Below, in pieces: positions 17,038 to 24,331 of a DNA stretch of 64,000 nucleotides. Each line of letters opens with the position of its first letter. Position 1 is the stretch's first letter. Made by a program: the position numbers and the translations under genes. Origin of the DNA: Nitrospira sp. SG-bin2 (GTDB lineage: Bacteria; Nitrospirota; Nitrospiria; Nitrospirales; Nitrospiraceae); the NCBI GenBank assembly GCA_002083405.1, contig LVWT01000026.1, positions 45,803 through 109,802 of the forward strand, written 5' to 3'. The notes beneath the pieces are model-generated. The model worked only from the letters and a program-made list of their open reading frames with translations. It was not told the origin of the DNA and ran no database searches.

Positions 17038-18216
17038 ATGCAACGTCACAACGCCACGGTTTCCCCGTTAGTGCTCGGCGCCATTCATCAACTCATTGAG
17101 AAAGAGGGGTTTCCGCAATCACGGCTTGCACAGGTCGTGAGTGATCTCTCACGGCTCTTCACGAAGGAGCGTACTGAACTCAGTCGTTCTTATCTCGAAG
17201 ACCCGACTGCGGTCATGGCGTATCTCAGCTATTTCGTGCCGGTCAATCTGTCGAAGATTCAAGCCCTGCTCGATGAAATGCCGAGAGAGCAAGCGCAAGA
17301 ACGATTCTCGGTGTTGGATTTGGGCTCCGGGCCAGGCACTGGATCCTTAGCCGTGCGCGACTGGTGGCATCACCAAAAGCATGTCGGCGAGTTGAACGTC
17401 GTCGCCGTCGACAGCTCACCGGCTGCGCTTGGACAAGCGAATCAGCTGTGGATCGGATACTCTCATTTGGCCGGTCTCACGACCGCAGGTTTCCAGCGCC
17501 ACGAAGGCAATCTCGAACAGGCGGGTTGGTTGGCGCAGGTCCGGCCACGCGCTCCGTTCGATCTCATTATCCTAGCCAATAGCCTGAACGAGCTCTATGT
17601 GGGAGCGAACGATCCCATCGCCGCCCGGACCAAGTTTGTCGCTGACACGCTGTCGCTGCTCGCCCCATCCGGCACGATGATGATTCTTGAACCGGCCTTG
17701 CGGGAAACTTCACGGGCGTTGCATCACGTGCGGGATCGATTGCTCCAGGAGAAACGCTGCACCGTCTTTAGCCCCTGCCTGCATGAAAACAGTTGTCCGG
17801 CCCTGGTGAACCCCTACGATTGGTGCCATGAAGAACGGGCCTGGGATCCGCCGACAGTGATTCGGCAGATTGATGATGAGGTCGGTTTTATTAAAGACGC
17901 GTTGAAGTTTTCCTATCTGTTGTTACGCAACGACGGCAGGACCATTGTTGAGCGGAGACCGGATGTGTATCGGGTCGTTAGTGAACTACGTGAGATGAAG
18001 GGGGAGAAGCGAGCCTGGTTGTGCAACGAACAGGGCCGGCAGGAAGTGGGACGTCAGGATCGGCTGACCTCTCCTCAGAATCAGGCCTTCGATGCCTGGC
18101 ATCGCGGGGCCATCGTGCAGATTGAGCGGATCGTCAGAAAAGAAAAAGGCGGCAAAGTATCGGCGCTGGGGCGAATTGAGCAAGATGCGGCGGTTGAGAT
18201 GGTCCGTCTAGCATGA
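17038..18216 (+). CDS. Rsm22-family SAM-dependent methyltransferase
   Basis: This 392-residue protein has a Rossmann methyltransferase domain (LDLGSGPGTGSLA near residue 99; ILANSLNELY) and a Cys cluster (SPCLHENSCPA, then PYDWCHEE) typical of the Rsm22/mS35-associated family, which contacts small-subunit rRNA and binds Fe-S. Bacterial members are often called small ribosomal subunit Rsm22 proteins; the exact substrate is unsettled. Confidence 0.82.
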   Translation: MQRHNATVSPLVLGAIHQLIEKEGFPQSRLAQVVSDLSRLFTKERTELSRSYLEDPTAVMAYLSYFVPVNLSKIQALLDEMPREQAQERFSVLDLGSGPGTGSLAVRDWWHHQKHVGELNVVAVDSSPAALGQANQLWIGYSHLAGLTTAGFQRHEGNLEQAGWLAQVRPRAPFDLIILANSLNELYVGANDPIAARTKFVADTLSLLAPSGTMMILEPALRETSRALHHVRDRLLQEKRCTVFSPCLHENSCPALVNPYDWCHEERAWDPPTVIRQIDDEVGFIKDALKFSYLLLRNDGRTIVERRPDVYRVVSELREMKGEKRAWLCNEQGRQEVGRQDRLTSPQNQAFDAWHRGAIVQIERIVRKEKGGKVSALGRIEQDAAVEMVRLA

Positions 18217-18252
18217 ACTGTCTGGGAATGGGCTGGTGTGGCGCGATCCCTC

Positions 18253-18270
18253 GTGCTCGCGCACCGCGCA
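18253..18270 (+). repeat. Truncated family A repeat core at island edge
   Basis: GTGCTCGCGCACCGCGCA is identical to the first 18 bp of the core in copy 47290, but the sequence then diverges and no second half follows. It sits between the Rsm22 gene and the toxin gene, where the accessory island starts. Confidence 0.6.
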
Positions 18271-18321
18271 ATCCAGATCGGTCCTCGTTGCAGCAGCATA
18301 ACATATTTGTTATCATGGGCG

Positions 18322-18654
18322 GTGGATTATACGATCGGGTATTACGGTGAAGAGGTTCAGGAACAGATCTTCACTCTTCCAGACACGCTTGCGGCGCGAT
18401 ATATCGTCTTGACCAGGCGAATGGTGTCCCTCGGACCAAATCTTGGAGAGCCGCATACCAAGGCGTTTGGGGGTGGTCTCTTCGAATTGCGGCTCAAGGG
18501 AGCCGAAGGCATTGCCCGTGTGTTCTTTTGCACTCTTGTCGGTCGGCGGATTGTCATGCTGCACAGCTTCCTGAAGAAATCAGAAAAGACACCGGCTCGT
18601 GAGCGAGAAATTGCTGAGAGGCGGATGAAAGAGGTTAAACATGAAAACGCATGA
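18322..18654 (+). CDS. HigB/RelE-like toxin (phage Gp49/DUF891 type)
   Basis: The 110-residue basic protein resembles phage-derived Gp49-like toxins of the RelE/HigB fold, which cut ribosome-bound mRNA. Recognisable parts are FELRLKGAEGIARVFF and IVMLHSFLKKSEKTP near the C-terminus. No ATG fits; GTG 18322 or TTG 18307 may start it. The 3' end overlaps the antitoxin gene by 14 bp, the usual toxin-first order of HigBA. Confidence 0.8.
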   Translation: MDYTIGYYGEEVQEQIFTLPDTLAARYIVLTRRMVSLGPNLGEPHTKAFGGGLFELRLKGAEGIARVFFCTLVGRRIVMLHSFLKKSEKTPAREREIAERRMKEVKHENA

Positions 18655-18928
18655 CCAGTTGGTGAAGCGTCTGATGCGGCGACCAGGCGTGCGCGCAGAG
18701 GTTCGGCGTCTTGAACGGGAGGAGGCCGAACTCCTTGACACGTTGTTGAAGGCCCGGCACGAGGCCGGCCTGACCCAGGCACAGGTGGCGAAGCGAATGG
18801 GGACACAGGCGCCTGCTATTGCGCGCATCGAGCGTGCGCTGGCCACAGGAAAGCATTCTCCGTCCGTGGCCACGCTTCGAAAGTACGTCAAGGCTTGCGG
18901 TAAGCGGCTTGTCCTGCGTGTGGCATAA
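18641..18928 (+). CDS. HigA-like antitoxin, XRE helix-turn-helix
   Basis: The 95-residue protein has an XRE-type helix-turn-helix (ARHEAGLTQAQVAKRMG, then QAPAIARIER) in its middle. It should neutralise the upstream toxin and repress the shared promoter. Its start lies inside the toxin gene's 3' end, giving translational coupling. Confidence 0.85.
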   Translation: MKTHDQLVKRLMRRPGVRAEVRRLEREEAELLDTLLKARHEAGLTQAQVAKRMGTQAPAIARIERALATGKHSPSVATLRKYVKACGKRLVLRVA

Positions 18929-18947
18929 GCAGGAAGATGAATTGGTT

Positions 18948-19142
18948 ATGGCTGGAAGAGCCCATAAGGCTGAACATGCCGGAGCAAAAAGAGGTCGTGG
19001 CGCCTACTGGGGGCGAAAGGCAGAGGCCAAACACGAGAGCAATCGGCGTCGGCGTGAGAACGCAAAGCGGGCCGTTCAGCAGGGGCTGATGGATTCAATA
19101 CAATTAAGGCAAATTGGGTCTGGCACCATAAGCCCTATTTAG
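18948..19142 (+). CDS. Small basic conserved protein
   Basis: The 64-residue, highly basic product begins MAGRAHKAEHAGAKRGRGA and continues with YWGRKAEAK and SNRRRREN. Similar short Arg/Lys-rich proteins with a GAKxGRGAYWG core appear in accessory regions of many bacteria; no role is known to me. The last 15 residues look unlike the rest and may be read-through into new sequence. It could bind nucleic acid, but that is only suggested by charge. Confidence 0.6.
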   Translation: MAGRAHKAEHAGAKRGRGAYWGRKAEAKHESNRRRRENAKRAVQQGLMDSIQLRQIGSGTISPI

Positions 19143-19143
19143 A

Positions 19144-19911
19144 ATGACCGATCCCATCCGAGAGGAAGTCAGAAGGCAGATTGATGTCTTAGTGCCATTG
19201 TTACTTCCTTATGTCGCACCGGTTCTTGTCTATCCAAGAGTTAGCCCTGGGATTGATGGCTGGATAACCGGGGGCACAGTCCTGTTCGCTCGAACAGGGC
19301 AGAATCGATTTTTGATTACGGCTGATCATTTCGTCACTGAGATCGACAAACTTATTCAAGGTTCAGATGTTGTAGCGTTGCTTGGTGTGCCAGGCGCTTC
19401 ATTCACAGATATAACCACATGGCCTGTTATCGCCCGTGATAATCACGTCGACATTTGTACAATCCAGATTCCTCAAGAAGCTGAATGCGAGTGGCTAGAA
19501 AAGCATTGTTTTGATCTCGATTGCACCCAATCCATCCGAGCCTGTGTTGGTGACAAAGCACTGATCATGGGTTTCCCAAAATTACACAGAGAAGCGGGCA
19601 AGGGCAGGATTAATACAAGAGTATTGCCTATATTGGACTACGTTACTGATGTGAGTGATAGGAGGTTTACCATCGCCGATGAAAACGCTAGACGAGAAAT
19701 CTTGATCAATCCGCACAATTTGAGTTTTCCAGATCATGTAGGTGGAATGAGTGGGGCGCCGGTCTTCAGAGTTTCAGCATCCGCTCCTCCATCCTTGATT
19801 GGTGTCCTTTCAGAAAGTGGTGATGGTCTGCGAGGGGTTCACTTCTGTGCCCACGCACATTTCATTATGCCTGATGGGAGCCTTGACCTCGTTGCATTGC
19901 CGCCAAGATGA
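19144..19911 (+). CDS. Trypsin-fold serine protease-like protein, cytoplasmic
   Basis: No signal peptide is present. A chymotrypsin-like triad can be proposed: His62 in LITADHF, Asp103 in NHVDICTIQI and Ser203 in VGGMSGAPVF. The spacing fits a trypsin-like domain of about 200 residues. Codon use is more AT-rich than the flanking chromosome. Such lone protease domains occur in accessory and defence loci; the target is unknown. Confidence 0.65.
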   Translation: MTDPIREEVRRQIDVLVPLLLPYVAPVLVYPRVSPGIDGWITGGTVLFARTGQNRFLITADHFVTEIDKLIQGSDVVALLGVPGASFTDITTWPVIARDNHVDICTIQIPQEAECEWLEKHCFDLDCTQSIRACVGDKALIMGFPKLHREAGKGRINTRVLPILDYVTDVSDRRFTIADENARREILINPHNLSFPDHVGGMSGAPVFRVSASAPPSLIGVLSESGDGLRGVHFCAHAHFIMPDGSLDLVALPPR

Positions 19912-19962
19912 CGAATGTGGTTCGGAATGCCGATTAGGGGTCGAGAGCTTTTTTCGGGCTTA

Positions 19963-20005
19963 CCATGCATAGATCTTGAGGAGAATCTCCTTAAAAGATG
20001 CATGG
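19963..20005. other. Stem-loop between island genes
   Basis: CCATGCAT (19963-19970) pairs with ATGCATGG (19998-20005), and an inner AGGAG/CTCCT stem extends it. There is no adjacent T-run, so it is a structured RNA segment or protein site rather than a clear terminator. Confidence 0.5.
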
Positions 20006-20177
20006 AGAAATGTCTTCGCAATGAACCAAGGAGGCTGACCCCTTGCTCCGAATCGATGCCGACGATGGAGAGCGTTGACATGTGATTGAGCACACGCAAG
20101 AATTACGTCAGAGTTGGCATGGGCCTATCTGCGCGCTGTGTCGGTCAGTATACTGTATAGTTAGCCCTGCGTAATAC

Positions 20178-20774
20178 ATGGCGACACTGCAACAAGCGAA
20201 AGAATTAGCATTGGGAATTACGTCCGCAATGAATGGTCGCGGAGCGCCCAATGGCCTTCGCGGCAACATCGCCGCAGGAAGCTTCGATGCGGTACGCGAG
20301 CACCACAGCTCAATCAATCTCCTGATGGAAAATTGTCTCTACGGTTCTGCGTTCGCGCTGCTTCGTCCGATGTTTGATGGTTGCATCGTTGGACTTTGGG
20401 CGACCTACTTGGCAACCGATGAACTGCTTGAACGGTTTGAAGCCGGACGCTATACACTTAGCCCACAGAAAATCATTACGCAACTCAAGTCTCGCGACGA
20501 TGGAAGCTATACCGATACGCTGCAACGGATGTATGGTCAAGCCTGGAAACCACTCAGCAGTTATGTGCATGGTGGCCACTTGTCGGTTTCACGCCGAAAT
20601 GCTGCGACATACGTCGGTCCAAGTTACGCGGTAGAGGAGGTCAGTGAGGTGATCACATTCTCGAATGCGATGGTTATTATTGCAGCAATCGAGATTCCCG
20701 ATCTCACTACCGACCCAGAGTTCAAGGACACGATGATGCAGGTCATCAACACCTATATCCAAAAACAGGGGTGA
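20178..20774 (+). CDS. Conserved hypothetical protein in cassette-like context
   Basis: The 198-residue protein is predicted to be mainly helical, with a LLRPMFDGCIVGLWATYLA segment and a C-terminal hydrophobic stretch. It recalls small helical proteins of unknown function seen in integron cassettes and islands (DUF6988/DUF5677-like), but I cannot assign it firmly. It is preceded by GTTAGCC (20160) and followed by GCCCAACAAG (20793), boundaries like those of integron cassettes. No clear Shine-Dalgarno is visible. Confidence 0.55.
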   Translation: MATLQQAKELALGITSAMNGRGAPNGLRGNIAAGSFDAVREHHSSINLLMENCLYGSAFALLRPMFDGCIVGLWATYLATDELLERFEAGRYTLSPQKIITQLKSRDDGSYTDTLQRMYGQAWKPLSSYVHGGHLSVSRRNAATYVGPSYAVEEVSEVITFSNAMVIIAAIEIPDLTTDPEFKDTMMQVINTYIQKQG

Positions 20775-20843
20775 CCAATGCATCGAGGTGATGCCCAACA
20801 AGTTGCGCCTGATGTCAAACGTTAGCCTGCGGGAGTACTAGCC

Positions 20844-21887
20844 TTGATCGCACGATTGTTGATGGCAGGATTCTTCGCTTTATTCCTCGTAACTGTTGCG
20901 TTCGCCCAGCCCACAACACGTACCATTTACGAGCAGAACAAGGGCGCAATGGTGTTGCTTTTGGCGTATGACTCCCGTGGCATGCCCTCTGCGCTTGGCA
21001 GCGGGTTCTACTTTGAAACGAACAAGATTGCATCCAACTTCCATGTTGTTGAGGGAGCCTCGCGCATTGTTTTTCGGGTCATCGGCTCGAAGGAGATGCA
21101 CGAGGTTAAGCGAGTAGCATCCGTGTCGAAGGCGCTCGACTTGGCAATTCTTGAGGTGGGGCTGGCACAGCAACCAGTAAAGATTGTCTCTATCGAGAAG
21201 GTGGGAGTTGGAGACAAGGTCATTGCTATAGGTAATCCAAGGGGGTTGGAGGGTTCAGTCTCAGAGGGCATTATCAGTGCGATTCGTGGCACGGAGGGCG
21301 TTCAGGTATTACAAATAACCGCGCCAATCTCTCCGGGGAGCAGTGGCGGACCTCTATTCTCAGCTGCTGGCGAGGTGGTAGGGGTAACCACGGCTACGTT
21401 AAGAGACTCTCAGAGTCTCAACTTTGCTGTGCCAGCTGCCCTCCTCTTGACCCTTCGCGACAAGGGAAGAGAGTGGGAGCCAGTTGTCGGAAGGGATATG
21501 CCCGCACCTCAGACGGGTAGTGCCGGCGTCGAACTCGTCACGCCACATATGAAAGGCGTTTACGGCGATGTTTCCTTTTCGCTCTTGAATAACAACAAGC
21601 GGGCAATACAAAACGTGTCTTACCTCCTCATCTTCAGAAACAGGCAAACCGGAGAAGTTGTTCACTTTGTCACGCGGACCGCGCGAGACTTTTTACCACC
21701 AGGTCTGGCAAAACGATATGCGCTTACTGACAGAACGCTGGATGGCTTCATGCTTCGAGACGAGGGACCGTATCGCCTAGGAGATGGCTACCTCACAGCA
21801 CATGTTGACATGGAGCTACGAGTATTGACGTATGACTTCGTCCGGGAGAGTCCCGAAGCCACTCTGTTGGATTCAATCCAAAAGTAG
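20844..21887 (+). CDS. Exported HtrA-like trypsin-type protease without PDZ domain
   Basis: A signal peptide (residues 1-21, cut near AFAQ) precedes an S1C-like protease domain with His67 (SNFHVVEG), Asp99 (ALDLAILE) and Ser167 (SPGSSGGPLFS). The last 150 residues are beta-rich and are not a PDZ domain, unlike DegP. TTG 20844 is supported by GGGAG 8 bp upstream. The gene is framed by a 10-bp inverted repeat, GTTAGCCTGC (20821) and GCAGGCTAAC (21891), suggesting it entered as a cassette. Confidence 0.8.
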   Translation: MIARLLMAGFFALFLVTVAFAQPTTRTIYEQNKGAMVLLLAYDSRGMPSALGSGFYFETNKIASNFHVVEGASRIVFRVIGSKEMHEVKRVASVSKALDLAILEVGLAQQPVKIVSIEKVGVGDKVIAIGNPRGLEGSVSEGIISAIRGTEGVQVLQITAPISPGSSGGPLFSAAGEVVGVTTATLRDSQSLNFAVPAALLLTLRDKGREWEPVVGRDMPAPQTGSAGVELVTPHMKGVYGDVSFSLLNNNKRAIQNVSYLLIFRNRQTGEVVHFVTRTARDFLPPGLAKRYALTDRTLDGFMLRDEGPYRLGDGYLTAHVDMELRVLTYDFVRESPEATLLDSIQK

Positions 21888-21967
21888 ATTGCAGGCTAAC
21901 AAGTACGCTGCTGCAAACCACCAAAAAGAAAATGGTGTCGCGAGTCTTTTCTTGATAGTCCTGCAGT

Positions 21968-22083
21968 CTGTTCAAAAAGACCTGTCAGCGAGGCCGTAGC
22001 GAGCGAAAACCCGAGGCGTACTCTGTGGGTTGCGTTGAGGGTTTGAGGGGGGCGAGAACGAAGCTGGCGGGCTTTTTCAACAG
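21968..22083 (-). repeat. Hairpin repeat family B, copy 1 (reverse orientation)
   Basis: Terminal arms CTGTTCAAAAAG and CTTTTTCAACAG pair, each continuing with CTGTCAGC/GCTGGCGG. On the minus strand the inside reads GAGTACGCCTCG and TTCGCTCGCTACGGCC, which match copy 2 at 45466. It marks the end of the accessory island. Confidence 0.8.
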
Positions 22084-22086
22084 CCG

Positions 22087-22269
22087 TCAGTCCGCTTCCG
22101 GCTCGGAGCTGCCGTGCTGGTGGGAGACTTTGTCTTCCTCGAATAGCTCGGCCATTTCCTCGGCGATCATATCGCGATCGTCGGGGACGGAGATGATGGT
22201 GAGCTCTTTTCTCACCTTGGGTTTCGATTCCGGCGTCGTTTGATCGGGCTGTTTGGGTGTGTCAGTCAT
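22087..22269 (-). CDS. Small acidic protein of unknown function
   Basis: The roughly 60-residue acidic protein (Asp/Glu-rich, Pro-rich at the N-terminus) has no recognised motif. ATG 22269 lies only six bases after TATACT, so transcription may begin at or near the start codon; an in-frame GTG at 22284 is the alternative. It lies just inside the repeat that ends the island. Confidence 0.5.
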   Translation of the reverse strand: MTDTPKQPDQTTPESKPKVRKELTIISVPDDRDMIAEEMAELFEEDKVSHQHGSSEPEAD

Positions 22270-22307
22270 AATGTCAGTATACACTGGTAACGTTGGAGTT
22301 TGCCGAG

Positions 22308-22667
22308 TTATTCAAAGGCTTCCAGCGATGATTTCTCCGGGAACTGCCGCTTACAGGCCTGGCACGTCACGAAATAATAGGCGTCTCGTACGGACATCGT
22401 GGCTCGGAAATCCAGGCTGACCCCCCGATGGTCACAGGCGGTGCAGGAAATCTCTTTCAATCGATAGGGCACGTCAGGCTGTGTGCGCAGATAGAACTCC
22501 ATGTCGGCATGGACTGGGAAAGTGTAGTAGCATTTTTTGCAGATGCCGCGCCATTCACCGTCCGTCCCCTTGACTCGTTCATCGATCCCGAAGCTGGACT
22601 CTTTGCAAATGGCGCAGGGTACCGTGCCGAGTCGCCGCTCCACTTCTTGCTGACTGATCGTGACCAT
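22308..22667 (-). CDS. Small four-CxxC zinc-ribbon protein
   Basis: The 119-residue protein has four CxxC pairs (CAIC, CKKC, CTAC, CQAC), enough for two zinc ribbons. ATG 22667 begins MVTISQQEVE; the longer frame to 22706 has no better support. No enzymatic motif is seen, and a nucleic-acid or protein-binding role is possible. It is divergent from the phosphatase gene at 22760. Confidence 0.65.
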   Translation of the reverse strand: MVTISQQEVERRLGTVPCAICKESSFGIDERVKGTDGEWRGICKKCYYTFPVHADMEFYLRTQPDVPYRLKEISCTACDHRGVSLDFRATMSVRDAYYFVTCQACKRQFPEKSSLEAFE

Positions 22668-22723
22668 ATTGATACAAGTATAGCGGGCGGAGAAATGGAA
22701 TCGCAACAGCGCCGGGGAATGCC

Positions 22724-22751
22724 TTGACGCTTGTTGGTATGTCGGTATACT
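22724..22751 (+). promoter_or_regulatory. Promoter placing the start at or next to the phosphatase ATG
   Basis: TTGACG (22724-22729), a 16-bp spacer and TATACT (22746-22751) form a good sigma70-type promoter. The ATG at 22760 is only 8 nt past the -10 box and has no Shine-Dalgarno, so the mRNA is probably leaderless. Confidence 0.62.
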
Positions 22752-22759
22752 GACGCCCG

Positions 22760-23170
22760 ATGCACCAGATCACCGATCGATTGTTTGTCGGCAATATCTA
22801 CGACTCCGCGCAGCCTCCGGCCCAGATTAGCGCGTTGTTGCTGGTGGCCGAAGAGTATCAGCTTGAAGCGCCGAGTTGGCTGATTGCCGGCAGGATACCA
22901 TTCAGAGATTTTGGCGAAGCCGATCCAAACGTGTTGGCTGATGCCGTTGGTTGGGTTGAACGGCACATTGCAGACCATCGGGTCATGGTCTGTTGCCGGG
23001 CCGGGATGGGCCGGTCTGTGTCCGTGGCCATGGCCTATCTGTGTTGCGTTGAAGGGATGGCCTATGCCGATGTGCTGAAACTGGTGCTGGCCCAACGCCC
23101 TGGCGCTCTGCCGCTTCCCAAGCTTGAATCTGGCATCGAACAGGTTCGGCTGCTGCGTCAGCGTGCCTGA
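22760..23170 (+). CDS. Dual-specificity / tyrosine phosphatase-like protein
   Basis: The 136-residue protein carries the PTP loop CRAGMGRS, the CxxGxxR signature, with the usual preceding His replaced by Cys. An upstream Asp (FRDFGEAD) may be the general acid. It belongs to the small DSP family, which in bacteria removes phosphate from Ser/Thr/Tyr or lipids; the substrate is unknown. It appears to be translated without a leader. Confidence 0.8.
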   Translation: MHQITDRLFVGNIYDSAQPPAQISALLLVAEEYQLEAPSWLIAGRIPFRDFGEADPNVLADAVGWVERHIADHRVMVCCRAGMGRSVSVAMAYLCCVEGMAYADVLKLVLAQRPGALPLPKLESGIEQVRLLRQRA

Positions 23171-23292
23171 TTTCATTGGTATGTGCCGCAACACGTCAAT
23201 TCCGTTTCCAGGCCCGTCACGATCCTTTCTTTCAGGCGTTGCCTTTCCAATGATCTCCGTGGCTTAATCGGTCACCATGAGGAGCGACCGAT

Positions 23293-24132
23293 ATGCCGGA
23301 ATTGCCTGAGGCCGAAGTCGTTGCCGGTCAGATCCGTACCGCGCTTATCGGCGCCCGATTGACTGATTGTTGGGTGGGCCGGAAGGATATTGTCCGGGAG
23401 GGGCTCACATCACGTTCGTGGTACACAGGGGCCGTTGTGCAGCAGGTTCAGCGGCACGGAAAGAGCGTGGCCATTCGGTTCGTCAAGGACCAGGCTGTGC
23501 GCTATGTTGTCGCCGAATTGGGCATGACGGGCCTGTTGTTGTTTCCGTCGGTGCAGATCAGACATCCACAGCACGTGCACGTGCGCATGACATTTTCCGG
23601 CGGCCGGGAACCGGAGGTGCGGTACTGGAATCCACGACGATTTGGAAGACTGTCTCTGCTGGACCAGGAGGGGCTCGATCGATATGTCGCCCGCCGGTTC
23701 GGCTGTGATCCCTTGACGGTCTCGTTGGAAGATTTTTGTCGGCTCATCAAGAGTCGGCGGGGCCGGTTGAAACCACTGCTCATGCACCAGCAGGCTGTTG
23801 CCGGGATTGGGAACATCTATGCGAATGAGATTCTCTTTCGCGCAGGATTGCACCCCAATGTCCCAGCTGATCGTCTTTCGGCCGCCAGAGTTGAAAGGCT
23901 TTTCCTTGTAACTCGAGAGGTGCTTCACAGCGCGATTGCCTGCGGCGGTTCGAGCGTGCGGGATTTTTTTGCCCCGGATGGAACAGAAGGGCGATACAAA
24001 CAGTGCCATGTCGTGTATGGAAAGGAGGAGCAACTTTGTCCAAACTCATGCGGCCGGCGTATTCGTCGTGTGAGCGACGAACGCAGTTCCTTTTTCTGTC
24101 CACATTGTCAGAATCCGAGGAAGTGGAAATAA
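23293..24132 (+). CDS. mutM: Formamidopyrimidine-DNA glycosylase (Fpg/MutM)
   Basis: The enzyme removes 8-oxoguanine and nicks the site. The N-terminus MPELPEAEVV supplies the catalytic Pro and Glu. The helix-two-turn-helix region HQQAVAGIGNIYANEILF and the zinc finger (CPNSCGRRIRRVS then FFCPHC) are intact. Length 279 is typical. It starts at ATG 23293 after GAGGAGCG. Confidence 0.94.
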   Translation: MPELPEAEVVAGQIRTALIGARLTDCWVGRKDIVREGLTSRSWYTGAVVQQVQRHGKSVAIRFVKDQAVRYVVAELGMTGLLLFPSVQIRHPQHVHVRMTFSGGREPEVRYWNPRRFGRLSLLDQEGLDRYVARRFGCDPLTVSLEDFCRLIKSRRGRLKPLLMHQQAVAGIGNIYANEILFRAGLHPNVPADRLSAARVERLFLVTREVLHSAIACGGSSVRDFFAPDGTEGRYKQCHVVYGKEEQLCPNSCGRRIRRVSDERSSFFCPHCQNPRKWK

Positions 24133-24257
24133 CTTCCGGCTCAGCACGGGATCGAACAGACCAAAGATGCATGATTACAATCACTTATGCGCATTGATTC
24201 AAAGGCGGAGAATTCGGTAGGCCTTTTGATCTGTTTTGTCTTAGTTCCTCTGGCGTC

Positions 24258-24286
24258 TTGAGTCATGGGAATGATTTCGCTACAAT
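24258..24286 (+). promoter_or_regulatory. Sigma70-type promoter of the rTCA operon
   Basis: TTGAGT (24258-24263), a 17-bp spacer and TACAAT (24281-24286) precede aclB, giving a leader of about 40 nt with AAGGAG before ATG 24332. Confidence 0.68.
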
Positions 24287-24331
24287 CCTGCTCCCCTTGC
24301 AGCAGCGTTCACACTTTTGAAGGAGCGAGTC

